From NCBI GenBank assembly GCA_028291985.1, contig JAQGNE010000070.1, forward strand, positions 185,105 to 249,104: a stretch of 64,000 bases of DNA, read 5' to 3'. A model generated the notes under the pieces. The model was not told the origin of the DNA, searched no databases, and worked only from the letters and a program-made list of their open reading frames with translations. The stretch comes from Polaromonas sp. (lineage in GTDB: Bacteria > Pseudomonadota > Gammaproteobacteria > Burkholderiales > Burkholderiaceae_C). Positions 44,503 through 53,062 of the stretch are shown here, one piece after another. Each line of letters begins with the position of its first letter. Within the stretch, counting starts at the first letter, position 1. The translations under genes and the position numbers were made by a program.

Positions 44503-45471
44503 ATGAACCGCATTGTGGCTTACGGATGTCTTGCTCTCAGCATGAGTCTGGTGGGCAGTTATGTAGCGCTTTCCAAGCCGTTGGCCGTCGCGTTTCCGGT
44601 GTTTTTGCTGGCTTGGCTGCGCTTTGGCATCGGTGGGGTCGCCATGCTCGGGTGGCTCAAAAAGCCAGCTTCCGAGCCCGCCATGACGGCGCGTACCCAA
44701 CAGCTCGTCTTTCTCGAGTCGTTTCTGGGTAACTTTCTTTTTTCGATCTGCATGCTGTATGGCGTCAGCATGACCAGCGCGCTGGCCGCAGGTGTAATCA
44801 TGGCGTCGATTCCGGCAGTGGTCGCCGTGATGAGTTGGGTCTTTCTGCGAGAGCGCATCAGCTTGCGTGTCTGGATCGCCGTGGCGTGTGGCGTGGTAGG
44901 CATTGCATTGGTTTCACTATCAAATCAGGAGCAAATACCCAAGGTACTACCTGGGCTAGGTGCCGATTTGACTATAAAAACCAGTTGGCTTGGCAATTTG
45001 CTCCTGATAGGCGCTGTGCTGTGTGAGTCCGCTTATGCCGTGATTGGCAAGAAACTCACCGGGGTGCTGGAGCCTAAGCGCATCACCGCGCTGATCAACC
45101 TGTGGGGGTTTGTGCTTGTGACGCCGTTCGGTATGTGGGCGGCATGGGCCTTTGACTTCACCAAAATTGCCACCGGCAGCTGGCTGCTGCTTCTTTTCTA
45201 CTCGCTGGCGGCGAGCGTCTGGACAGTCTGGCTCTGGATGACCGGGCTGAAAAGCGTTGCCGCCAACCGCGCCGGGGTGTTCACCGTGTTTTTGCCGATC
45301 AGCGCTGCGGCCGTCGGGGTGCTGGTGCTGGGCGAAACGATGACCGCAACCCAGGTGGGCGCTTTTGCTGTTGCGCTGGCAGGCGTGGTGCTGGCTACCT
45401 TGCCGCAACGGGGTAGTCGGCCGCATTCGCTGCAGCCAGGGCCGCCTGCTCCGAACGTGCCGCCGCGCTGA
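44503..45471 (+). CDS. EamA/DMT family transporter
   Basis: A 322-residue permease with ten hydrophobic segments in two EamA repeats, starting MNRIVAYGCLALSMSLVGSY at ATG 44503. The loop between helices in the middle of the protein (SNQEQIPKVLPGLGADLTIK) is encoded by a copy of the genomic repeat (44916-44980). The first half includes LLAWLRFGIGGVAMLGWLKK and ASIPAVVAVMSWVFLRERIS, and the second ends LAGVVLATLPQRG. The substrate of such drug/metabolite exporters is not readable. Its 3' end overlaps potI on the other strand by 77 bp. Confidence 0.88.
   Translation: MNRIVAYGCLALSMSLVGSYVALSKPLAVAFPVFLLAWLRFGIGGVAMLGWLKKPASEPAMTARTQQLVFLESFLGNFLFSICMLYGVSMTSALAAGVIMASIPAVVAVMSWVFLRERISLRVWIAVACGVVGIALVSLSNQEQIPKVLPGLGADLTIKTSWLGNLLLIGAVLCESAYAVIGKKLTGVLEPKRITALINLWGFVLVTPFGMWAAWAFDFTKIATGSWLLLLFYSLAASVWTVWLWMTGLKSVAANRAGVFTVFLPISAAAVGVLVLGETMTATQVGAFAVALAGVVLATLPQRGSRPHSLQPGPPAPNVPPR
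44916..44980 (+). repeat. Two-hairpin interspersed repeat, copy 8 (inside EamA gene)
   Basis: ACTATCAAATCAGGAGC (44916-44932, a degenerate first hairpin) is followed by a strong second hairpin CCCAAGGTACTACCTGGG, then CTAGGTGCC and a TATAAAAA end. It has the same orientation as the gene and no stop in frame. Confidence 0.75.
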
Positions 45472-46330
45472 TTTCCTGTTCCAGCCGTTTTTGCCTGCGC
45501 AGCATGAAGATGCTATAGGTAATGATCCCCAACGACACCGCCGCGATCAAAATCGTCGCTGCAGCATAGATCGACGGGTTCACACCTCGTCGGGCGTAGC
45601 TGAAGATGACCTGGGGCAAGGTGGTGACGCCTGGCCCGGACAGGAACTCGGAAATCACCACATCGTCGAACGACAGGGTAAACGTCAACAACCAGCTTGA
45701 GACCAGCGCAGGCGCGATGTTGGGCAAAGTCACCAGAAAGAAAACCTGTGCGGGTCGGCAGCCCAGGTCCATCGCAGCTTCTTCAAGCGAGCGGTCCATT
45801 TCTCTGAGTCGCGACTGGATGACAACCGTTGCGTAGGCCATACCCAGGAGCGTGTGACCGAGAACGATCGTGACGAAGCCCCGCTCAGGCCAGCCGAGTA
45901 CACGCTGAACGCCGACCATCAGCAGCAGCAAGGCCAGCCCGATGATGACCTCGGGCATGACCAGCGGTGCATTGACCAGCCCGTAAAAGAGGGTACGGCC
46001 GGTGAAGCGGCGGTACCGCACCAGCACGAAAGCCGAAAAACACCCCAGGATAACCGACAGGCAACCGGTGATCAGCGCCACCTTCAGCGACAGGAAGAAG
46101 CCTTCGACCAGTCTCGTGTCGGAAACCAGCGCCTCATACCAGCGAAAAGAAAATCCGGTAAACACCGCGTCTTGCCGCGTGCTGTTGAACGAAAAAAGAA
46201 TGAGGAAGAAAAGCGGTATGTACAAGAACAGGTACACCATCGACAGCCAGAACCGGCCCAGGTAGCGTCCAAGATAGCTACCGGCCAGACGCGAGGCCGA
46301 GTTTTTCTGCCGCTGCGTGTCAGTGGCCAT
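45395..46330 (-). CDS. potI: Putrescine/spermidine ABC transporter permease PotI
   Basis: A 311-residue inner-membrane permease with six hydrophobic segments. The ABC permease EAA loop is LEEAAMDLGCRPAQVFFLVT, near residue 185. Other typical segments are NSTRQDAVFTGFSFRWYEAL and SFDDVVISEFLSGPGVTTLP. It pairs with PotH to form the channel. The start overlaps the 3' end of potH by 11 bp. The C-terminal tail is Ala-rich and extended, and overlaps the EamA gene on the opposite strand. Confidence 0.95.
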   Translation of the reverse strand: MATDTQRQKNSASRLAGSYLGRYLGRFWLSMVYLFLYIPLFFLILFSFNSTRQDAVFTGFSFRWYEALVSDTRLVEGFFLSLKVALITGCLSVILGCFSAFVLVRYRRFTGRTLFYGLVNAPLVMPEVIIGLALLLLMVGVQRVLGWPERGFVTIVLGHTLLGMAYATVVIQSRLREMDRSLEEAAMDLGCRPAQVFFLVTLPNIAPALVSSWLLTFTLSFDDVVISEFLSGPGVTTLPQVIFSYARRGVNPSIYAAATILIAAVSLGIITYSIFMLRRQKRLEQEISAAARSEQAALAAANAADYPVAAR

Positions 46331-47273
46331 GAGGCGTCTCCTGCGCGTTGCTGGCTCGGTAGTAAAAGGCCAGCGGAACCAGGATCAGCACAATCATCAG
46401 CACCGAGAGCGCAGAAGCGCGCGGCCAGTTGTTGCTGCTGAACATCTCGTCCCAGACCACACGGCCGATCATGATGTTTTCGGCGCCGCCAAGCAGCGAG
46501 GGAATCACAAATTCGCCGACGCTGGGAATGAACACCAGCATGGATCCGGCAATGATCCCGGCCTTGCTGAGCGGAACGGTAATCAGCCAGAACGCCGTCC
46601 ACGGACTGGCGCCCAGGTCATGCGCGGCCTCAAGCAGCCGCATGTCCATCTTCACCAGGTTGGCATACAGCGGCAGGATCATGAAAGGGCAATAGACATA
46701 GGTCATGCCCACCAACATCGACACGTCGGTGTAAAGCATGGCCAGAGGCTCATGGATCACCCCGAGCCACAGCAGTACGTTGTTGACCATTCCTTCGTCC
46801 GCGAGGATGCCCTTCCAGGCGTACACACGCAGCAAAAACGAGGTCCAAAATGGCAGCATCACCATCATGAGTAGCGCTGGCCGTATGGATGGTCTGGCGC
46901 GGGCCAGAAAGTAGGCAAATGGATAGCCAATGAGCAAGCACAGCAGCGTGGTCAGCAAGGCGTACTTCAACGAGGTCTTGTAAGCCTCCATGTAGATCGT
47001 ATTGCCCAGGCCCTGCCAGACCTCGGCCGCCGAGCCCGCCCCGCCCTCAATGAAAAGCGAGAAATAGTTCTGGTAACGCAGCATGATGTGCCACGCTCCC
47101 GGTTTCGTCTCGATGAGCGGCGCGAACGGGTCAATTCCCCCGGCCATGTCAGTGACACTGATGCGCAGCAGAATCAAGAACGGCAACACAAAAAACACGA
47201 GCAGCCACCCATAAGGCACGCCAATCACAAAGCGGCGGCCCAGGTTGATGTGAAAGCTCAGAAGTTTCTTCAT
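46320..47273 (-). CDS. potH: Putrescine/spermidine ABC transporter permease PotH
   Basis: A 317-residue inner-membrane permease with six hydrophobic segments and the EAA loop LEAAHDLGASPWTAFWLITV. The VLPFLILLRISVTDMAGGID start and RVYAWKGILADEGMVNNVLL are typical of PotH/PotB. It lies 36 bp after potG and overlaps potI. Together with PotG (ATPase) and PotF (binding protein) it should import putrescine or spermidine. Confidence 0.95.
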   Translation of the reverse strand: MKKLLSFHINLGRRFVIGVPYGWLLVFFVLPFLILLRISVTDMAGGIDPFAPLIETKPGAWHIMLRYQNYFSLFIEGGAGSAAEVWQGLGNTIYMEAYKTSLKYALLTTLLCLLIGYPFAYFLARARPSIRPALLMMVMLPFWTSFLLRVYAWKGILADEGMVNNVLLWLGVIHEPLAMLYTDVSMLVGMTYVYCPFMILPLYANLVKMDMRLLEAAHDLGASPWTAFWLITVPLSKAGIIAGSMLVFIPSVGEFVIPSLLGGAENIMIGRVVWDEMFSSNNWPRASALSVLMIVLILVPLAFYYRASNAQETPHGH

Positions 47274-47309
47274 GGCTGTGTCTGCGTGGTCACGCTCTTC
47301 GGTTGACGC

Positions 47310-48425
47310 TCATTGCGTGAGCACGACCGGCGCGGAATCGTCCCACCAGAAGAACACCTGGTCATCCCAGGTGATGACGCTGCTTTCATAGCGCGTGGTG
47401 TTGGTCTCCATGATCTTGACAGTGCGCGGCCAGCCGTCAGGCGCTTTCACCTCGACGATGAAGGTGTTGTAGCTGCCGAAGTAGGCGATCTCCAGTACCT
47501 TGCCGGTGAAGAGGTTGACCGTGACGCCCGGGCGGCTTTTGGAGATGTGAATCTTTTCCGGTCGCACCGCAATGGCTGCTGCCATGCCCAGCGTGCCGCT
47601 GATGCCGTGCCCCACATTGATCACGCCCCACGGCGTCGTGACTTCGCAGCGGTCTGCCGCGTCAACCGTCAGCTCGCCTTCAAACAGATTCACATTACCA
47701 ATGAAGTCAGCAACAAAGCGGCAGTTGGGGTGTTCGTAGATTTCCTTGGGCGTGCCGACCTGCAGCACCCGGCCATGGCTCATGACGGCGATGCGAGAGG
47801 CCATGGCCATGGCCTCGTCCTGATCGTGCGTGACCATCACGCAGGTCACGCCCACTGACTCAAGAATGTTGATCAGCTCGAACTGGGTACGTTCGCGCAG
47901 CTTTTTATCCAGCGCGCCCAGGGGCTCGTCGAGCAACAGCAACTCCGGCTTTTTGGCCAGGCTGCGTGCCAGCGCCACGCGCTGTTGCTGGCCGCCCGAC
48001 AACTGGTGCGGCTTGCGTTTCGAAAAAGCCTCCAATTGCACCAGCTTGAGCATCTCGGCAACCCTTGCATCGATCTGTGGCTTGGGCATGCCCTCCCGCT
48101 TCAGGCCGAAGGCAATGTTTTCCCAGATGTTGAGGTGGGGAAACAGCGCATACGACTGAAACATCATGTTGATGGGTCGCTCGTAAGGCGGAAAGGAGGC
48201 AATGTCGACGCCCCCCAGCATGACTACGCCAGAGCTGGGCTTTTCAAAGCCGGCCAGCATCCGCAGCAGCGTTGACTTGCCGCAGCCCGAACTGCCCAGG
48301 AGTGCGAAGATTTCACCCTTGTTGATGGAAAGCGACACGTCGTCCACGGCAGCGATACCATCAAAGCGCTTGACCAGCTGATCGGTGCGTAGGAACCCAT
48401 CGCCGCGTGATGCCTGTAAATTCAT
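47310..48425 (-). CDS. potG: Putrescine/spermidine ABC transporter ATPase PotG
   Basis: A 371-residue ABC ATPase from ATG 48425, with AGGA upstream; a longer in-frame start at 48512 falls within the intercistronic hairpin. Walker A is LLGSSGCGKSTLLRML, the signature LSGGQQQRVALARSLA, and Walker B LLLLDEPLGALDKKLR. The C-terminal TOBE domain (about residues 275-370) is of the Pot/Mal type. It energises PotHI. Confidence 0.97.
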   Translation of the reverse strand: MNLQASRGDGFLRTDQLVKRFDGIAAVDDVSLSINKGEIFALLGSSGCGKSTLLRMLAGFEKPSSGVVMLGGVDIASFPPYERPINMMFQSYALFPHLNIWENIAFGLKREGMPKPQIDARVAEMLKLVQLEAFSKRKPHQLSGGQQQRVALARSLAKKPELLLLDEPLGALDKKLRERTQFELINILESVGVTCVMVTHDQDEAMAMASRIAVMSHGRVLQVGTPKEIYEHPNCRFVADFIGNVNLFEGELTVDAADRCEVTTPWGVINVGHGISGTLGMAAAIAVRPEKIHISKSRPGVTVNLFTGKVLEIAYFGSYNTFIVEVKAPDGWPRTVKIMETNTTRYESSVITWDDQVFFWWDDSAPVVLTQ

Positions 48426-48480
48426 CAAGCCCCCGTCCTGCTCTGTTTCGGATTGGCGTGGAAGATCCACGAAACACATC

Positions 48481-48516
48481 AAAAAGGCTGTGCAGCTCTG
48501 ATTGAACTGCACAGCC
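48481..48516 (-). terminator. Terminator-like hairpin between potF and potG
   Basis: A perfect 10-bp stem GGCTGTGCAG/CTGCACAGCC with an 11-nt loop. On the minus strand it is followed by TTTTTGATG. It lies 54 bp after potF and 61 bp before potG, so it probably lets more binding protein than permease be made. Confidence 0.8.
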
Positions 48517-48569
48517 CCGGAGTGGCCGCTACATTACCTTTTGCAAAGGCAATGTACCCGGATCAAGCA

Positions 48570-49733
48570 TCAGCTGCCTTTTTTGAACAGCGTGAAGACA
48601 TTGCTCATGGACTCTCTAGCCTCATTGCTGAAACTGGCCGGAGACACCATTTTCTGCAAGTTGGCCGCGTCCGGGAAGACCGCGGGGTCCTTGGCAATCT
48701 CGGGCGTGACCTGCGCAAGGCTGGCCTTGTTGGCTGTCGGGTAGCCCAGCTCATTGGTCAGGCTTGCAGAAACTTCTGGCCGCAAAAAGTAGTCGATGAA
48801 CGCCAGCGCGTTGTTCGGGTGCTTGGCATCCTTGGGCATCGCCAGGTTGTCAAAAAAGATCAGCCCACCGGTGCTAGGCAGCAGTGCCTGGATGTCGACA
48901 CCACTCTTGTTTTCAACAGCACGGCCACGCGCAATATTGATGTCTCCGGCCCAGCCCAGCGCCACGCAGGCCTTCCCGCCTGCCAGATCGTCAATCATGG
49001 TGCTGGAGAAAAGCCGAATGTCCTTGCGTACCTTGGCCAGCATCGCTGCCGCAGCCTTGTGGTCTGTAGGGTCGTTGGAGTATGGGTTTTTGCCGATGTA
49101 GTGCATGGCTGGCGGCAACACTTCGGTCGGCGAATCCAGGTACGCAATGCCGCAGGACTTCAGCTTGGCTGTATAGACCGGGTTGAAGACGAGGTCCCAT
49201 GCGTTTTCGGGCATCGGTGTGGAGCCCAGCGCCTTGGTCACCTTGGCCTTGTTAATGCCAACCGTGGTGAAGCTCCAGGCCCATGGCACCAGATACGCAT
49301 TGCCAGGATCGATGGTGTCGAGTTTTGACATGATGGCCGGATCCAGATTGCCGTAGTTGCTCAGCTTTGTTTTGTCGAGCTTCATCAAAAGGCCGGCGTC
49401 AATTTGCGGCTTGGCGAACACCGCGCCAGGAACCACGATGTCATAGCCGGTATTGCCGGCAACCAGTTTCGCTTGCAGTGCCTCGTTGTTCTCAAAAGTC
49501 TGGTAGTTGACCTTGATACCGGACTCCTTCTCGAAATTGGCCACCAGGTCTTTGGCAATATAGTCAGGCCAGTTGTAGATATTGAGGACTTTTTCCTCCG
49601 CATTGACCACCGGCGCCGGGGCAGGTGCGCTGGCCGCAGGTGCGGGAACGACCGCAACCGGTGCGTCCGGTTTTTTGCCGCACGCTACCAGTGCGACGGC
49701 CGAAAACGCGAAAGACCACAAAAGCTTGTTCAT
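48570..49733 (-). CDS. potF: Putrescine/spermidine-binding lipoprotein PotF
   Basis: A 387-residue binding protein from ATG 49733, with AAAAGGA upstream. It has a lipoprotein signal (SFAFSAVALVAC, lipobox LVAC) and a Pro/Ala-rich tether of about 30 residues. The domain begins at KVLNIYNWPDYIAKDLVANF, as in PotD/PotF. YDIVVPGAVFAKPQIDAGLL and VALGWAGDINIARGRAVENK are typical. It is the first gene of potFGHI and should be the most abundant product. Confidence 0.96.
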   Translation of the reverse strand: MNKLLWSFAFSAVALVACGKKPDAPVAVVPAPAASAPAPAPVVNAEEKVLNIYNWPDYIAKDLVANFEKESGIKVNYQTFENNEALQAKLVAGNTGYDIVVPGAVFAKPQIDAGLLMKLDKTKLSNYGNLDPAIMSKLDTIDPGNAYLVPWAWSFTTVGINKAKVTKALGSTPMPENAWDLVFNPVYTAKLKSCGIAYLDSPTEVLPPAMHYIGKNPYSNDPTDHKAAAAMLAKVRKDIRLFSSTMIDDLAGGKACVALGWAGDINIARGRAVENKSGVDIQALLPSTGGLIFFDNLAMPKDAKHPNNALAFIDYFLRPEVSASLTNELGYPTANKASLAQVTPEIAKDPAVFPDAANLQKMVSPASFSNEARESMSNVFTLFKKGS

Positions 49734-50072
49734 GATGTCCTTTTGTTCCTGAAAGACTGGCGAAACCGCAGCTACAGACGACAGCTGCCGGAGGGCAATA
49801 AATGACGCAGGCGGATTGTAAGAGTTATTGCAAGCACATTCCAAGCCGGTTTGGGGATCATCAGCAGAGGCGCAGAAGCCTCCCAACGTCAAGTCGGCAC
49901 GCACCAAGGGGCCGAGTTGCGCATGGGCCCTATCCATCAAGCACTTGCCGACGCCGCAAAAAGGCTAATCCAGCCAGTCGGATTGCCCCGTCGTCCAAAC
50001 CACTGCGCCCTCTCACAATGTGGCCCACCAGGCAAGCCCATCAGCGAGCAGTGACAGCTAACGATGGCTGCA
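49734..50072. other. potF upstream region, no gene seen
   Basis: About 339 bp between the potF start and the stop of the HemN-like gene. It holds the potF promoter candidate at 49815-49844. An open frame on the plus strand (49802-50173) lacks similarity and a ribosome site. Confidence 0.55.
49815..49844 (-). promoter_or_regulatory. Candidate sigma-70 promoter for potF
   Basis: On the minus strand TTGGAA and TACAAT are separated by 18 bp, about 82 bp before the potF ATG. The match to consensus is fair but not tested. Confidence 0.45.
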
Positions 50073-51425
50073 TCAGCTGCCTACACCCAAGCGGGCCGAC
50101 TTCAGATCAGCCTGCTGATAGCGATCGAAAACTGCCGCAATCGCGCATACAACAATTTGGTCTTGCGACGTGATCTCAATGCCGGCTTGGCTGATGGCAA
50201 GCCGCGCCTGCGACACGAAGGGCCGCAAGGCGATGAGTTCCTCAGCAAAATAAATACGAAATTCGATGAACCAGGCAAGGTCTATCGATTCGAAGTGCAC
50301 GCAGCCTTGACACAGGATGGCCATGATCACCGCGCGCCTGACCAGGTCGTCACGCGACAGTGCCAGGCCCCGCGCAACGGGCAGCCTTCCCTGGTCCAGC
50401 AGGCGGCCATACGCCAGCAAAGTTCGTGCGCTCTGGCTGTACGTTGCGCCTACCCTGCTGATTGCCGACACTCCTAGCGCCATCACATCGCTATCGGGCC
50501 GCGTGCTGTAACCCTGCAGGTTTCGGTGCAGCCGCCCCTGGCGTCTGGCAATTGCGAGGGCATCATCCGGCAACGCAAGCATGCCGGGTCCCACGACTGC
50601 ATAGCCGGCATCTTGCAGAGCTGTCGAGAAGCAAGGCGTCTGCCGATGCTGCGCAGCATGATGGCTGACCGGGTCAACTGCCCACGAGCGTATGGCGGCG
50701 GCGCTTGTCACAACATGCGCCCCGGACGCATTGGCCAATGCGATGCGGTCTGGGCGTATCGCATTGATGCAAGCCAGGCTGCGCCCCAGCGAGTCGGCGG
50801 CCTGGTCTGGCGAGGGGTCATGCAGGTCTATGGCGACCGATTCAAACCGCAGCGCTCTTGCCTGCCGGGCAACATTCGACACCAGTTCCGTGACTCGGGT
50901 CGGGCAGCGTGTCTCTCGCGTAGCCTCATGCCCTCCGGTGTTACACCAAAGGTGTGTAAAACCAAGCTCGGCAAGCACCGCGATCCGCCCGGCCGCCAAG
51001 GGGGTCATATCAAGTTCAACCGTGTAATTGCCGCCGGGAGCAAACGAAAAAGCTTGCTGGAGCATCGCCATCAGCTGCCGCAGGTGCTCGTTGCCAAGGC
51101 AGGCCGTGCTGGTTCCGTCAAGATGGAATTGATTCACCGCCTGGCCGATGCCCAGGACCGCTACCTGAAGGTCGATCTCTCGCTCCAGGTAATGCAGGTA
51201 CTGATCGGCTCGATGAACGCAAAAATCGAAGGATGTCCCAGGACCGTGAACCGCTATTGCCAGCGGCGAGCGCCTGAATGTCTGGTGAACGCGTCGCTGT
51301 TCGAGCGCCTGAAAGTAGTGTTCGCTGGTAAAGGAGGCCGTGAACCTGTCAGCAGTCGGGTATGAGCTGTAACACCTGGCATCCGGACTGAAGGCGCCCG
51401 TCAATCCGTTTGATGTACCACCCAT
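50073..51425 (-). CDS. HemN-like protein lacking the radical SAM motifs
   Basis: A 450-residue homologue of oxygen-independent coproporphyrinogen III oxidase (HemN) from ATG 51425, with AAGGAG 6 bp before the start. The HemN frame is kept over the whole length (ARCYSSYPTADRF; DQYLHYLEREIDLQ; ARRQGRLHRNLQGYSTRPDS; GVSAISRVGATYSQSARTLL; RGLALSRDDLVRRAVIMAIL). The [4Fe-4S] CxxxCxxC region instead reads VHGPGTSFDFCVHR, aligned Cys positions are not Cys, and about ten following residues (CNK...T) are missing. The GGGTPT SAM motif reads LDGTSTACL. A working radical SAM site is therefore not expected. The gene has no stop or frameshift, which argues for a retained non-catalytic role or very recent loss. 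A FNR box lies upstream. Confidence 0.85.
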   Translation of the reverse strand: MGGTSNGLTGAFSPDARCYSSYPTADRFTASFTSEHYFQALEQRRVHQTFRRSPLAIAVHGPGTSFDFCVHRADQYLHYLEREIDLQVAVLGIGQAVNQFHLDGTSTACLGNEHLRQLMAMLQQAFSFAPGGNYTVELDMTPLAAGRIAVLAELGFTHLWCNTGGHEATRETRCPTRVTELVSNVARQARALRFESVAIDLHDPSPDQAADSLGRSLACINAIRPDRIALANASGAHVVTSAAAIRSWAVDPVSHHAAQHRQTPCFSTALQDAGYAVVGPGMLALPDDALAIARRQGRLHRNLQGYSTRPDSDVMALGVSAISRVGATYSQSARTLLAYGRLLDQGRLPVARGLALSRDDLVRRAVIMAILCQGCVHFESIDLAWFIEFRIYFAEELIALRPFVSQARLAISQAGIEITSQDQIVVCAIAAVFDRYQQADLKSARLGVGS

Positions 51426-51473
51426 GGCCTGCTCCTTAGCTACCTCACTATGCAGCGCCGCACACAACCCGGT

Positions 51474-51487
51474 TTGACCTGAATCAA
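51474..51487. promoter_or_regulatory. FNR box upstream of the HemN-like gene
   Basis: TTGACCTGAATCAA fits TTGAT-N4-ATCAA with one mismatch. Its centre is 55 bp before the HemN-like ATG and about 115 bp before fnr on the other side. Confidence 0.75.
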
Positions 51488-51594
51488 GGAAAGCGTACAT
51501 ATCGCTAAGCACCTAAAGCTAAAACGTAAGTAAGTATGCGAATTGCAGGTTATTCCGGTTACAAGCCTATTATGGAAGCGCCCCCCAACGAATC

Positions 51595-52314
51595 ATGCTT
51601 AAAGACACTATCAACATAGCCTGCTCCAACTGCAATCTGCGGGAGCTGTGCATGCCGATCGGTCTTGGCGCGGATGACCTGGTACGGCTGGACGATCTCG
51701 TTGCAGCACGGCGGCCCGTCAAGCGAGGCAGCTCTCTTTTCCGCGCTGGCGAAAAGTTTACGTCTCTCTACGCCATACGGGTTGGATTCTTCAAGACCTG
51801 CGTCACTACTGAAGACGGCCGCGACCAGGTCACGGGTTTTCAAATGGCCGGTGAAGTGATTGGGCTGGATGGCATCGTCAACGAACAGCACACCTGCAAT
51901 GCGATCGCGCTGGAGGACGCAGAAGTCTGCGTGATGCCATTCGATCGCATCGAGGAAATCTCGCGCGAGGTGGTGGCGTTGCAGCGCCATGTTCACAAGA
52001 TCATGAGCCGTGAAATCGTTCGTGAACATGGCGTGATGCTGCTGTTGGGCAGTATGCGGGCCGAAGAACGCCTGGCGGCATTTCTTCTGAATCTGATTCA
52101 ACGGCTGCAGGCGCGCGGTTTTTCGCGGTCGGACCTGGTCCTTCGCATGACCCGTGAGGAAATCGGCAGCTACCTCGGCATGAAACTGGAAACCGTCAGC
52201 CGCACGTTTTCAAGGTTTTCCGAAGATGGAATTGTCGAAGTGAATCAGCGTCACATCGTCATACGGGACGCAGAGGCGCTGCGCCGTGTCGTCAACCCGC
52301 AGGTCTGCCATTAG
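51595..52314 (+). CDS. fnr: FNR/ANR-type oxygen-sensing transcription regulator
   Basis: A 239-residue CRP/FNR protein. The four cluster Cys are C10, C13, C19 (IACSNCNLRELC) and C101 (NEQHTC), so it should carry an oxygen-labile [4Fe-4S] cluster. The cyclic-nucleotide-like domain is at residues about 30-150. The recognition helix EEIGSYLGMKLETVSRTFSR contains the E-x2-SR residues that read TTGAT. It is divergent from the HemN-like gene and next to the ccoGPQON cluster, both of which have matching boxes. Confidence 0.95.
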   Translation: MLKDTINIACSNCNLRELCMPIGLGADDLVRLDDLVAARRPVKRGSSLFRAGEKFTSLYAIRVGFFKTCVTTEDGRDQVTGFQMAGEVIGLDGIVNEQHTCNAIALEDAEVCVMPFDRIEEISREVVALQRHVHKIMSREIVREHGVMLLLGSMRAEERLAAFLLNLIQRLQARGFSRSDLVLRMTREEIGSYLGMKLETVSRTFSRFSEDGIVEVNQRHIVIRDAEALRRVVNPQVCH

Positions 52315-52338
52315 TGTTTTCGGTTGTCACAGGCAGCC

Positions 52339-52632
52339 TCATTCAATGGGAGCGTCTTGTGCAAAGCGATGAGGCGCAGCAAGCCACAGTAGCAACGTGC
52401 TGCTGGCCATGCTGATCCCCCAAAAGGCCAGAAACGCCAGCGTATAGACAGACTGTCGGCTAGGCTGCAGCTCTTGGCCAAACCAGTGCAGTTCGCGCGG
52501 ATCAACGAACGCAAAAACCAGTACTTCCAGCATGCAGGCCGCCATGAAAGCCGGCCATACCACCAGCATCCATCGCCGTGGGAACTGCCTTGAAGAGTCA
52601 AGCATTCGGGCAGGCTCTTCAGCGCTCTGCAT
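52339..52632 (-). CDS. Small membrane protein of the cco cluster
   Basis: A 97-residue protein from ATG 52632, with GGGGGA just upstream (an earlier in-frame ATG at 52653 is possible). It has two hydrophobic segments (WMLVVWPAFMAACMLEVLVF and TLAFLAFWGISMASSTLLLW) separated by a polar loop. It overlaps the FixH-like gene by 14 bp and is convergent with fnr. Similar small proteins sit at this place in other Burkholderiales cco clusters. I know no function for them. Confidence 0.7.
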   Translation of the reverse strand: MQSAEEPARMLDSSRQFPRRWMLVVWPAFMAACMLEVLVFAFVDPRELHWFGQELQPSRQSVYTLAFLAFWGISMASSTLLLWLAAPHRFAQDAPIE

Positions 52633-52924
52633 GGTGTCCCCCACCGGTAGCACTGTGGTTTCGAGCCGTATGCGCTGGCAGCATCGGCGGTGCTGCGGTT
52701 TTTACCTCGTTCATGATGGCTTTTCCCTGTTGGTACTTGCTCTCGGGGACCACTGCATCCGGGCCCCTGAAAATAAATACCGCCGTGATCAGGCAAGCCA
52801 GCATGACCGATACCGGACCCGATATGACCAGCCACACATAGGGCTCCCTCCACCACGGCGGGTGTAGGGGGGTGGCCTCAGCACCGGGGGTAAGGTGTAC
52901 GTTCAAAGGTGTGCGTAGCGTCAT
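52619..52924 (-). CDS. FixH-like small membrane protein
   Basis: A 101-residue protein with one central hydrophobic helix (YVWLVISGPVSVMLACLITA), the pattern WWREPYVWLVISGPVSVMLA and a short His-containing tail. FixH-like (CcoH) proteins help assemble cbb3 oxidase. The place after ccoG is right for it, but it is shorter than canonical FixH and lacks most of the periplasmic domain, so the name is only probable. It lies 139 bp downstream of ccoG. Confidence 0.7.
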   Translation of the reverse strand: MTLRTPLNVHLTPGAEATPLHPPWWREPYVWLVISGPVSVMLACLITAVFIFRGPDAVVPESKYQQGKAIMNEVKTAAPPMLPAHTARNHSATGGGHHAER

Positions 52925-53062
52925 GTGCTTATCTTTCTGCGTCCCTGGAAGTTAGAGCCACTGGCAAAACTCCAGCGCGCCTCTCGCATCCGGCATTCGT
53001 GAGTCGCTTCCATCGCTTTTATGGGTCTTGTCGTCGGCGTTGCCTGATTGCCTGAATCAACG

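Noticed and set aside
49802..50173. Plus-strand open frame between potF and the HemN-like gene
   Set aside because: It is a basic, low-complexity translation that overlaps the potF promoter and the HemN-like 3' end.
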